From DAOUJI01 sp965224415 (GTDB lineage: Bacteria; Chloroflexota; Dehalococcoidia; Lucifugimonadales; JAGWBF01), in contig CBDCZB010000001.1 in NCBI GenBank assembly GCA_965224415.1, forward strand, positions 372,001-436,000: a stretch of DNA of 64,000 nucleotides, in the 5' to 3' direction. Each line of letters opens with the position of its first letter. The first letter of the stretch is position 1. The position numbers were made by a program, and so were the translations under genes. Under the pieces are notes generated by a model that searched no databases, was not told the DNA's origin, and was given only the letters and a program-made list of their open reading frames with translations. Below, piece by piece: positions 34,021-42,261 of this stretch.

Positions 34021-35190
34021 ATGCCTGAAAACGTTTACCCCGACCTCACCGACGAGGCAATTGAAGAGGCCAGGAAGCTAATAGACGTGGATCTTCGCCG
34101 GAAACCCCGGTGGACGGAAGCCGGCAAGGAGATGATCATCCGGTACGGTCTTGCCATCGGCAGCCGAAACCCGCTGTACATGTCGGAAGAGCTGGTCTCC
34201 ACCAACCTCTTCGGCAGCCTCCAGTCCCACCCTTCCAGTCTCCACTGCTTCGACGACACCTTTGTAGCGCCCAAGCTGCCGGGGATTCAGTCCATCTACG
34301 GCGGGGCCGACTGGGAGTTCTACAGGCCCATTATCGTCCACGACCGAATAAAGGCCACAGGACGGCTGCTGGACGTGCAGAAGAAGACTGGAGAGTTCTG
34401 CGGCCCTATGGCGCTCCAGACGGGAGAGGTGGTGTACACCAACCAGGACGCCGAGACCGTGGCCAAAGCAACTACTTACATGCTGCGTGTGCCAAGGAAC
34501 CCCTCCAGGGAGCGCGGCAAGTACTTGAGCATAGGCCGCTACCGCTACACTCCCGACGACCTGGAAGCCATCGACAAGGCTTATGAGGAAGAAGAGATAA
34601 GGGGAGACATACCCCGGTACTGGGAGGAAGTCCAGCCGGGCGACCCGGTCTCCACCGTGGTCAAGGGGCCGCTATCCAGCGACGACATGCTCAACTTCGT
34701 GGACATGGTTCGCGGCACGATAAGCTTCGGGTACTTCCTGGACCATTGGCGTCGCCATCCCGCCGATGTGTACTGGGACCCGGTGACCGGCATGCCCGAC
34801 TCCTGGGACGCATCCCTCATCAAGGACAATGTGGCGCAGGAGTTCGGATTTCCCTTTGCCCACGACGCGGGGATCCAGAGGGTCTGCTGGATTGAGAACA
34901 TGGTCACCAACTGGACCGGCAACCTAGGGTTTCTCAAGGCCCTTAATGTTCGGCTCACCCGACCCAACTTCATCTACGACACTACCTGGTGCAAAGGCAA
35001 GGTGACGGGCAAGGCCATGGTGGACGGCTCGCCCCTGGTTGACCTGGAGGTGTGGTGCGAGAACCAGTGGGGCGAAACAACGGCCACCGGCTCCGCAAAG
35101 GTGTCCCTGGTGTCCCGCGAGGTGGACCTGGCCCCGGACTTCGTACGGTTCGACCAGTTCACGCTGCCGGGAGCACAGGCGCGGTCCTGA
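34021..35190 (+). CDS. Double-hotdog MaoC-like acyl-CoA dehydratase 2
   Basis: 389 residues, a paralogue of the previous gene with the same architecture. The N-terminal half has SRNPLYMSEEL (the Asp of NPLYxD is replaced) and YGGADWEFYRPI; the C-terminal half has GDPVSTVVKGPLSSDDM, VAQEFGFPFAHDAGIQR and VTNWTGNLGFLKAL. The divergence at NPLY suggests that the two MaoC proteins are subunits or have different substrates. The stop overlaps the next ATG by 1 nt (TGATG). Confidence 0.87.
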   Translation: MPENVYPDLTDEAIEEARKLIDVDLRRKPRWTEAGKEMIIRYGLAIGSRNPLYMSEELVSTNLFGSLQSHPSSLHCFDDTFVAPKLPGIQSIYGGADWEFYRPIIVHDRIKATGRLLDVQKKTGEFCGPMALQTGEVVYTNQDAETVAKATTYMLRVPRNPSRERGKYLSIGRYRYTPDDLEAIDKAYEEEEIRGDIPRYWEEVQPGDPVSTVVKGPLSSDDMLNFVDMVRGTISFGYFLDHWRRHPADVYWDPVTGMPDSWDASLIKDNVAQEFGFPFAHDAGIQRVCWIENMVTNWTGNLGFLKALNVRLTRPNFIYDTTWCKGKVTGKAMVDGSPLVDLEVWCENQWGETTATGSAKVSLVSREVDLAPDFVRFDQFTLPGAQARS

Positions 35191-36404
35191 TGTCCACGGG
35201 CAGTCTATCCGGCCTGAAGGTCGTGGAGCTGGGAGACTATATCTCCGCTCCCTTTGCGGCACGGGCGTTGGGAGACCTGGGCTGCGAGGTCGTCAAGGTC
35301 GAAAGTCCAAAGGGAGACTCTTCCAGGCGCCAGGGACCCTTCCCGATGGACGTTCCCCATCCGGAAGCCAGCGGGTTATATCTCTTCCTGAACACGGGTA
35401 AGCTGGGCGTAACCCTGGACATCGATACTTCTACGGGACGGGAGTTGTTCCTCAGGTTGCTGGAAGACGCTGATATTCTGGTCGAGAGCACGGCGCCCGG
35501 CAAGTTGGAGTCGCTGGGACTGGATTACGCCAGCCTGCAAGACCGCTTTCCCAGGCTGATATACACCTCGGTCACGCCCTACGGACGCACTGGCCCCATG
35601 AAGGAGTACGCTGGCCAGGACATAAACATACAGGCCGCCGGGGGAATCAGCATAGGAATCGGGTGGCCCGACCGTCATCCCCTCGCCATACCCTACTCCC
35701 AGTCCGACTATATGGGCGGGCTTGCGGCTGTGCTGGCCACGCTCATAGCGTTGTCCTCCAGGGATGTCTCAGGCAAAGGCCAGTGGGTGGACGTGGGGTC
35801 TGTCCAGGCCCTTGGCTCGCTCATCTCCTTCGTATACTTCCTGCCCAATTTCATCTATCGAGGCGTCGCGGGAACACGCAAAGGGCGGCGCGGCGGGGAA
35901 GCCTATTTCCCCAACACCATCATGGAGTGCAAGGACGGGTTTGTTTGCCTCTACCCCCTCCGAATCGAGCAGTACTTCAACTTCCTGAAGCTCATCGGAG
36001 ACCCCGAATGGCAGCAGGAGGAGAGGTACAGGAACCGCCGGGCCATGGCGGAGGAGTATCCCGACGAGTCGGAAGCATTGATAGCCCCCTGGTTCAAAGA
36101 ACGGACCAAGCAAGAGATATTCGAGCTTTGCATGGAGGCGAAAGTGCCCTGCGCACCGGTGCGCACCATTGAGGACGTTGCCCAAGACGAGCACCTGAAC
36201 GACCGGGGATATTTCGTGGATGTGGAGCACCCAGTGGCGGGGACACTCAAGCATCCGGGGTCACCTTTCCGGTTGTCGGAGACGCCGGGACGGATAGGAG
36301 GCCCCGCCCCGACTCTGGGACAGCACAACGAGGAAATACTCTGTGGCCGTCTCGGAGTCGATAAGTCCCACCTGGGCAGGTTACGCATGGCAGGGGTGGT
36401 CTAG
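35190..36404 (+). CDS. CaiB/BaiF (family III) CoA-transferase 3
   Basis: 404 residues from the ATG at 35190. The open frame continues upstream to 35052 inside the MaoC gene, but the 1-nt stop/start overlap decides this start. Motifs: LKVVELGDYISAPFAARALGDLGCEVVKVE, NTGKLGVTLDID, TSVTPYGRTGPM, GKGQWVDVGSVQ, and GQHNEEIL near the C-terminus. Confidence 0.92.
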   Translation: MSTGSLSGLKVVELGDYISAPFAARALGDLGCEVVKVESPKGDSSRRQGPFPMDVPHPEASGLYLFLNTGKLGVTLDIDTSTGRELFLRLLEDADILVESTAPGKLESLGLDYASLQDRFPRLIYTSVTPYGRTGPMKEYAGQDINIQAAGGISIGIGWPDRHPLAIPYSQSDYMGGLAAVLATLIALSSRDVSGKGQWVDVGSVQALGSLISFVYFLPNFIYRGVAGTRKGRRGGEAYFPNTIMECKDGFVCLYPLRIEQYFNFLKLIGDPEWQQEERYRNRRAMAEEYPDESEALIAPWFKERTKQEIFELCMEAKVPCAPVRTIEDVAQDEHLNDRGYFVDVEHPVAGTLKHPGSPFRLSETPGRIGGPAPTLGQHNEEILCGRLGVDKSHLGRLRMAGVV

Positions 36405-36408
36405 CGTC

Positions 36409-37689
36409 ATGCAGGCCCCATCGGCAAGCTCAGGGCAGGCTCTGGCTGGATACCGAGTCATTGACGTGGGGAACGTCCTTGCCGGACCTCTGGTCACCCA
36501 GTTCCTGGCCGACATGGGCGCCGAGGTCATCAAGGTAGAGACCAGAACGCGGTTGGACGGCACCAGGAGAGGCCGCCCCATAGTGGGAGAGGACATCGCC
36601 GGAGGTGACAGAGGCCAGTGGCCTGAGTTGCAGCCGCTCTTCCACTGCATTAACCGGAACAAGATGGGCATCACCGTGGACTTGAGGAAGCCCGAAGGCA
36701 TAACCGTGATCCATGATCTGGCCCGCGTCAGCGACGTGGTCTTGAACAACAATGCACCGGGCGTCATGGACAGGCTGGGCGTGGGACACGAGGCCCTGGC
36801 AGTCGTCAACCCGGGTATCATCACTGTGTCGATGCCAGGGGTCGGCGAGGAAGGCCCGCTGAGGCATGTGCTGGCCTACGCGTCCATCACCTCGGCCCTG
36901 TCGGGTCTGATGGGACTGATAGGATACGCCCCGGACAGCGACGGAGTAGGCCCCGAAGGGCTGCTCGCAGGTCAGATTCAGGGCGCCTGGGGAGACGTGA
37001 TTGCGTCCTTGAGCGCGGCCATCGGGCTGATGGCCGCTATCCACCACCGTAGGGATACAGGCCAGGGACAGCGTATCGAACTGGCTCAGCTTGAGGGGGC
37101 GGTCAGCCTGCTGGGTGAGGCCTTTATGGACTTCAACATGAACGGCCGCAGCCGCACCAACCTGGGCGCCGGACATGCCGTGATGGCGCCCCATGGGAAT
37201 TATCCATGCGCCGGTGAAGACCGCTGGGTGTCCATTGCCGTGAAGGACCAGGAGGAGTGGCTGCGGTTCTGCGAAGCGTTGGGCGACCCGGACTGGACCG
37301 GAGACCCGAAATTTACCGACCACTACTCGAGGTTGGAGCACGTCCGCGACCTTGACCGCATGGTGAGCGAGTGGACAGCAAGCAGAATGACTGAAGAGGT
37401 TACTGAGCTTCTACAGAGCAACGGCGTGGCGGCCATGACAGTCATGAACATCGAAGACCAGTTCTCCGACCCTCAAAGCCACGAGCGAGGCGTGTTCGTG
37501 GAGATGGACCACCCGATGGTGGGGGCGGAGTGGATACCTGGCATCCCCTGGAAGCTGAGCGACACTCCGGGAGAAGTGCGCCACAGGGCGCCCTTTCTGG
37601 GTGAACATAACGAGTACGTTCTGGGCGACCTCCTTGGGTACTCGGAAGAGAAGCGTCAGGAACTCCTGGAGGGCGGCGTCTTGGAGTAA
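36409..37689 (+). CDS. CaiB/BaiF (family III) CoA-transferase 4, N-terminus formed by a repeat
   Basis: 426 residues from the ATG at 36409. From residue 12 it is a standard family III transferase: LAGYRVIDVGNVLAGPLVTQFLADMGAEVIKVE, RNKMGITVDLRKPEG, ISVSMPGV-like ITVSMPGVGEEGP and GQGQRIELAQLEG. The first 11 residues (MQAPSASSGQA) are encoded by TCGGCAAGCTCAGGGCAGGCT, which looks like the widespread 'TTCGACAAGCTCAGG' dispersed repeat rather than ancestral coding sequence. Last gene of the CoA-transferase/MaoC run. Confidence 0.9.
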   Translation: MQAPSASSGQALAGYRVIDVGNVLAGPLVTQFLADMGAEVIKVETRTRLDGTRRGRPIVGEDIAGGDRGQWPELQPLFHCINRNKMGITVDLRKPEGITVIHDLARVSDVVLNNNAPGVMDRLGVGHEALAVVNPGIITVSMPGVGEEGPLRHVLAYASITSALSGLMGLIGYAPDSDGVGPEGLLAGQIQGAWGDVIASLSAAIGLMAAIHHRRDTGQGQRIELAQLEGAVSLLGEAFMDFNMNGRSRTNLGAGHAVMAPHGNYPCAGEDRWVSIAVKDQEEWLRFCEALGDPDWTGDPKFTDHYSRLEHVRDLDRMVSEWTASRMTEEVTELLQSNGVAAMTVMNIEDQFSDPQSHERGVFVEMDHPMVGAEWIPGIPWKLSDTPGEVRHRAPFLGEHNEYVLGDLLGYSEEKRQELLEGGVLE

Positions 37690-37705
37690 TAAGCCTCCGG
37701 CCCTG

Positions 37706-37714
37706 TGCTATAAT
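37706..37714 (+). promoter_or_regulatory. Extended -10 promoter for the EthD-like gene
   Basis: TGCTATAAT: TATAAT at 37709-37714 with TG at 37706-37707, about 40 nt before the ATG at 37755. No strong -35. Confidence 0.55.
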
Positions 37715-37754
37715 TTGCCGGGCCAAGCGCCGGAAACCGCATGAGGAGAACGGG

Positions 37755-38069
37755 ATGATCCGAGTCACGATACTTTTCCCCAACGACGAAGGTTCGAAGT
37801 TTGATCACGAATACTACATGAACAACCACGTTCCCATGGCCAAGGGGCTGCTGGAGCCGCTGGGCCTGGTAGCGTTTAACGTAGACAAGGGCATCTCCGA
37901 TACAGACCCCAACGCCCCGCCGCGGTTCCACGTCATCGCTGGAATGGTCTTCAACACCGTCGAGGACGTGCACAACGCATTCATCTCGGCGGCCCGCGAG
38001 ATTATTGGGGACACCAAGAACTACACCGACGTCAGGCCCGCTTTCCAAATCAGCGAGGTCATACTCTAG
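37755..38069 (+). CDS. EthD family protein
   Basis: 104 residues; GAGGAGA before the ATG. MIRVTILFPNDEGSKFDHEYYMNNHVPMAKGLLEPLG is the EthD pattern ('f....YY...H.p....l'). This is a ferredoxin-like dimeric barrel fold first seen in ethyl-tert-butyl ether degradation. The function is unknown; it may act in oxygenase-linked catabolism. Confidence 0.85.
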   Translation: MIRVTILFPNDEGSKFDHEYYMNNHVPMAKGLLEPLGLVAFNVDKGISDTDPNAPPRFHVIAGMVFNTVEDVHNAFISAAREIIGDTKNYTDVRPAFQISEVIL

Positions 38070-38089
38070 GGCCGGAGTCTCGGAACGTC

Positions 38090-39379
38090 ATGGCGGAAGT
38101 GTGCCCTTTTCGGGGCTTGAGATATAATTCGGACATTGTCGGCAACCTGTCGGACATAATCGCGCCGCCTTTCGACACAATTTCTCCAGAGCTTCAAGAG
38201 TCCCTGTACAGCCGGAGTCCACACAACGTGGTGCGATTGGAGTCGGGGAAGAGGCTTCCTGCCGACACCCCGTCCGACAACCGCTACACCCGAAGCGCGA
38301 GCCTGCTGAGGGAGTGGCTTAGCGGCAATGTAATGCAGAGGGAAGACTTACCCTGCTTCTACCTTGTGCGGCACGCCTTTACCATAGGGGGTCAGCCAAC
38401 ATCGCGGCTTGAGCTAATGACCGCCGTAGGGCTGGCCGAATACGACGAGCGGGTTGTGCTGCCCCACGAAAATACACGCGACGCCGATAAAGAGGACAGG
38501 CTGGCCTTGATTTCGGCCGCGCGGGCAAACATCAGTCCCATCATGTGCCTGTATCGCGACCCGTCGGGAGAGGTCCCAGCCGTTCTGGCCGATGCAGCGG
38601 CCAAAGAGCCGCTGGCGGAGTTCACCGACGCCGGGGGTCAGGACTATGCCATGTGGCGATTGGACGACCCCGCCGACGTGGAGAGAATTCAGGCAGCCCT
38701 GTCCGACAGCCCCCTCTACATAGCAGACGGCCATCACAGGTACGAGACGGCACTGAACTACCGTCGGGCTATGTCTGAGGAGTCCGCTGCTTCCCGCCCC
38801 GCGCCCTGGGACTTCGTGATGATGGGGTTGGTGGACTTTGACGACCCCGGGCTGCGTGTCCTGCCGTACCACAGGACGCTGGCCAGCCTGGACCAAGGCG
38901 GCCTGGAGAAAATTCGGGAGAAGCTAAGAGCCGTTTTCGAGTGGGAGCCGTTGGATGGCGGCATGGGCTTGCAGGGTCTGGAAGAGAAAGTCGGTGAGTC
39001 GGGCAAGGGCCGTCTGTCGGCTGGATTGTACGACCCCGCCGAAACGGGACTAAACCTGCTTACGTTCAAGAACACCGTTCACCCCGTGGCAAGGGGTCCG
39101 CTGGCCCAATCCGAGGCGTGGATACTGGAGCGGCACGTGTTGAATCCGGTGTTGGGAGAGGCGCTGGGCCGGCACGTGGACTACGTCCACGACTTGGAAG
39201 AGATGGAACGGAGGGCGGTTAGCGGCGAATGTCAGATGGGGTTCCTGTTGAAACCCTTTCCGCTGGACCTGTTCGAGACCGTCATGGACCAGGGGCTGAG
39301 GCTTCCTCCCAAGTCCACGTTCTTCTTCCCCAAGCTGGCCACCGGCTTGGTGATGAACCCTTTGCACGACGCCCCCTAG
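38090..39379 (+). CDS. DUF1015 domain-containing protein
   Basis: 429 residues. The N-terminus 'PFRGLRYNSDIVGNLSDIIAPPFDTISPELQESLYSRSPHNVVRLE' and IADGHHRYETALNYR are hallmarks of DUF1015, a widespread family without an assigned reaction. It is separated by 20 nt from the EthD gene and overlaps the convergent coiled-coil gene by 4 nt. Confidence 0.9.
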   Translation: MAEVCPFRGLRYNSDIVGNLSDIIAPPFDTISPELQESLYSRSPHNVVRLESGKRLPADTPSDNRYTRSASLLREWLSGNVMQREDLPCFYLVRHAFTIGGQPTSRLELMTAVGLAEYDERVVLPHENTRDADKEDRLALISAARANISPIMCLYRDPSGEVPAVLADAAAKEPLAEFTDAGGQDYAMWRLDDPADVERIQAALSDSPLYIADGHHRYETALNYRRAMSEESAASRPAPWDFVMMGLVDFDDPGLRVLPYHRTLASLDQGGLEKIREKLRAVFEWEPLDGGMGLQGLEEKVGESGKGRLSAGLYDPAETGLNLLTFKNTVHPVARGPLAQSEAWILERHVLNPVLGEALGRHVDYVHDLEEMERRAVSGECQMGFLLKPFPLDLFETVMDQGLRLPPKSTFFFPKLATGLVMNPLHDAP

Positions 39380-39825
39380 GAACCCTCGTTGTCTCTGAGC
39401 GCGTCGGTTATCGCGTGTTCAGCCCTCTTGGAATTCTCGGCGATGAACCCTTCCAGCCGCCTTATCTCCGAGCTGAGTTCGCCGTCGGATAGGCCGGTAG
39501 GTCCGCTGGCTTTCAACTGTTTGAGGTTGTCTTTGGCCTCTTCCACCTGCTGGGTCAATTCCAACGCCACCAGCTCGTCCTCGGCTTTGCGTTTGATGGC
39601 GGTCAGGTGTCTATGCACCGCCCGCGCGTGTTCCAGCCGCTCCTCGATTTCCGCCATTGCGGATAGGACCATGTCCAACGTAGTCCTGCCGTAGATGGCC
39701 TGCCTGGGAAGCCGCTCTTTCTGGGTCCTGAACTGGCGTATCAAGGCGTTGAGGTCGTCCTCCTTGGCTGAAATCTCAGCCAGGAACAGACGGAGCCGTG
39801 CGGTCGCTTGCCTTATCTGGACCAT
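39376..39825 (-). CDS. Hypothetical coiled-coil protein
   Basis: 149 residues, almost entirely predicted helix. Heptad-like stretches cover about 5-100 (IRQATARLRLFLAEISAKEDDL; AEIEERLEHARAVHRHLTAIKRKAEDEL) and again 110-140. There are no cysteines, signal peptide or membrane segments. I do not recognise a family. It is the last gene of the minus-strand block that begins at trpA, 32 nt after the SDR. Confidence 0.7.
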   Translation of the reverse strand: MVQIRQATARLRLFLAEISAKEDDLNALIRQFRTQKERLPRQAIYGRTTLDMVLSAMAEIEERLEHARAVHRHLTAIKRKAEDELVALELTQQVEEAKDNLKQLKASGPTGLSDGELSSEIRRLEGFIAENSKRAEHAITDALRDNEGS

Positions 39826-39857
39826 AGATGACCAACTATATGCCGGTTAAACGCCTA

Positions 39858-40619
39858 CTATATTGATGTGTTGCCCCCGTCAACCGGGATTTCGGCCCCA
39901 GTGACGTAAGAGGACTCGTCCGACGCCAGCCACACCACCACCGTGCCCACCTCCTCGGACCTGCCCGACCTGCGCAGCGGTGTTTTGGCAGCCCACCCGG
40001 CGGCTTGCGCTTCCAGTTCCGCTTCTGAGCGAGTCGAGGAGCTCATGGGAGGCATCCTGCCCGGATGCACTGAGTTCACCCTGATGTTGGAGGGTCCCAA
40101 GCGGGCTGCCATAGCCTTGGTGAACATCCTGACGGCGCCTTTGGAGGCGTTGTATCCGGGGTGTCCGCCCGCCGAACCTCGTAGGCCCGCCGTTGATGAG
40201 ATGTTGACGATGGAGCCTCCGCCAACGGCTTCCATCCTTGGAACTGCGTACTTGGTTCCAAGGAACACTCCGGTGGCGTTGATGCTCCACAGCATGTCCC
40301 AGCCTTCCGTGCTGTCGTGGTCGGAGAAGGAGCTCCGGCTGATGCCGGCGTTGTTCACGAGGATGTCCAACCTGCCGAACTTGGCTACGGTCTCCTCTAT
40401 GGCCCGCTCCCAGTCAGCTTCTACGGTTACGTCCATTGGGATGTACAGGACATCACCGCCTTGAGCCTTGACCTCAGCCTCCATCTTTTTGCCCTGGTCC
40501 TCGGCCCTGTCTCCGAAAGCCACCTTGGCCCCTTCGGCGGCCATGAGTCTAACCTCGGTAGCGCCCATGCCGTTGGCTCCCCCGGAAACGAACCCCACCT
40601 TGCCGTCCAAACGTCCCAT
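39858..40619 (-). CDS. SDR family oxidoreductase
   Basis: 253 residues, a classical SDR: SGGANGMG (12-19), NNAG (89-92), S141 in NISSTAG, and YNASK with Y156 and K160. The C-terminal DESSYVTGAEIPVDGG is typical of the 3-oxoacyl-ACP reductase/hydroxysteroid dehydrogenase-like group. AAGGAGG lies before the ATG. It sits 15 nt downstream of serA. Confidence 0.92.
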   Translation of the reverse strand: MGRLDGKVGFVSGGANGMGATEVRLMAAEGAKVAFGDRAEDQGKKMEAEVKAQGGDVLYIPMDVTVEADWERAIEETVAKFGRLDILVNNAGISRSSFSDHDSTEGWDMLWSINATGVFLGTKYAVPRMEAVGGGSIVNISSTAGLRGSAGGHPGYNASKGAVRMFTKAMAARLGPSNIRVNSVHPGRMPPMSSSTRSEAELEAQAAGWAAKTPLRRSGRSEEVGTVVVWLASDESSYVTGAEIPVDGGNTSI

Positions 40620-40634
40620 AATGAGCCTCCTTGC

Positions 40635-42230
40635 TTAGAGGTGCACAAGCCTGGCTGTGTCGATTTGCTCCAAGTCTCTGATCTGGTCGAGAACGTGCGG
40701 AGGGACCGGGTCGTCCACTCCGATTATCATCATCGCCCGCCCTCGGGGACTCAGCCTCCCGACCTGCATGAAACTGATGTTGATGTCGTTCTGTCCGGCT
40801 ATTGCTCCCACTGCGCCGATGGAGCCGGGCTTGTCCTGCTGCTCCACGAACAGCAGGTAATGCACTCCCGTGAGGGTGATGTCCAGCCAGTATTCGTCCA
40901 CGCTGACCAGATGGACCTCGTCGCGCAGTGAAGTCCCGGCGAGGGTCAGCCCGCCCACGGTGGTGTTCAGCGTGATGGAGAGCAAGCTGCCGTGGTGGCG
41001 GTGGTCCGAGTCTTTGTTCTCGCTCACCTTCCACCCGTGGCGTTGGGCAATGAGGGGCGCGTTGATTTGGTTCACCCTGGCGTCCGTGACCTGTTTCAGA
41101 AGCCCGGTTAGGGCAGTCGATGTCAGCAGGGTGGTGTCGTGGTTGGCGATTTCCCCCTGGTAGCCGATGGTTACTCCGAGGAACTGGCCTTCCGCGAGGG
41201 ACGTGAGCAGACGGCCCAGAATGTCGGCCACCGGGATGAAGGGCGCCACGACCGCGTGGACTTCCGGGGGCATGAAGGGCGCGTTGACCGTGTTGCGGGC
41301 CGAAACGCCTGACAATACGGCGATGACCTGTTCCGCCACCTCTATGGCGACTTCCCTCTGGGCTTCCCGTGTGGACGCCCCCAGGTGGGGAGTCGCTATA
41401 ACCTTTGGGTGGTTTATGAGGGGTTCGTCGTCGCCCGGAGGTTCGGTGGGGAATACGTCTACGGCGGCGCCGGCCAGCCTGCCCTCATCCAGAGCTTTGC
41501 GGACAGCCTCGGAGTCGACAAGCTCTCCACGGGCCACGTTTATGAGGCGGGCGCCGGGTTTCATTTTGGCCAGGCTCTCGTCGTTTATCAGGTTCTGGGT
41601 CCCCGGCGTCAGCGGTGTGTGCAGAGTGATGAAGTCCGACTCCTCAAACAGGTTGTCGAGGGACGTAAGCTCTATCCCCAGCAGACGAGCCGTTTCCGGA
41701 TTGATGAAGGGGTCGTATCCCAGCACCCTCATGCCGAAGCTCTGGGCCCTGCGGGCGACCTCGGACCCGACTCTGCCAAGGCCCACGATGCCCAGGGCCT
41801 TGTTTCTGATTTCGACGCCTATGAAGGCGCTGCGGCTCCACGATCCGGCCTTGAGGGATTCGTGGGCCTGGGGAACGTTTCTGGACAGGGCCAGCATCAA
41901 TGCCAGGGTGTGCTCCACCGCTGCGATGGTGTTGCCCGTGGGGGCGTTGACCACAGCGATGCCGTTGGCGGTAGCGGCGTCCAGGTCTATGTTGTCCACG
42001 CCTACGCCGGCCCTGGCAATGACCTGGAGGTTCTTGCCTGCCCGGATGACCTCTTCCGTCACCTGGGCGCCGCTTCTGACTATGAGGGCGTCGTAGTCTG
42101 CTACCTTCTGGACCAATTCGTCGTGGGACAGGCCGGTCTTCACGTCCACCTGCAGGTCGGGCTGCCGCTTCAGCAGCTCGACTCCCTCCGCATCCAGGGA
42201 CTCGGCTATGAGGACCTTGGCCACTGTCAC
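40635..42230 (-). CDS. serA: D-3-phosphoglycerate dehydrogenase
   Basis: 531 residues, the long form with a C-terminal intervening domain and ACT domain (about 455-531, LFVEQQDKPGSIGAVGAIAG). It oxidises 3-phosphoglycerate in the first step of serine synthesis. The NAD motif GLGRVG is at 150-155 and the catalytic set is R235 (NVARGEL), E264 and H283 (ATPHLGAS). GTG start. The ACT domain suggests feedback by serine. It follows the aminotransferase by 31 nt. Confidence 0.96.
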   Translation of the reverse strand: MTVAKVLIAESLDAEGVELLKRQPDLQVDVKTGLSHDELVQKVADYDALIVRSGAQVTEEVIRAGKNLQVIARAGVGVDNIDLDAATANGIAVVNAPTGNTIAAVEHTLALMLALSRNVPQAHESLKAGSWSRSAFIGVEIRNKALGIVGLGRVGSEVARRAQSFGMRVLGYDPFINPETARLLGIELTSLDNLFEESDFITLHTPLTPGTQNLINDESLAKMKPGARLINVARGELVDSEAVRKALDEGRLAGAAVDVFPTEPPGDDEPLINHPKVIATPHLGASTREAQREVAIEVAEQVIAVLSGVSARNTVNAPFMPPEVHAVVAPFIPVADILGRLLTSLAEGQFLGVTIGYQGEIANHDTTLLTSTALTGLLKQVTDARVNQINAPLIAQRHGWKVSENKDSDHRHHGSLLSITLNTTVGGLTLAGTSLRDEVHLVSVDEYWLDITLTGVHYLLFVEQQDKPGSIGAVGAIAGQNDINISFMQVGRLSPRGRAMMIIGVDDPVPPHVLDQIRDLEQIDTARLVHL

Positions 42231-42261
42231 TGCCCGCCCTTCGCTCCGCTTAGGACAAGGC

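Noticed and set aside
35052..35189. Upstream extension of CoA-transferase 3
   Set aside because: It is within the MaoC gene; the 1-nt TGATG overlap and the family N-terminus place the start at 35190.
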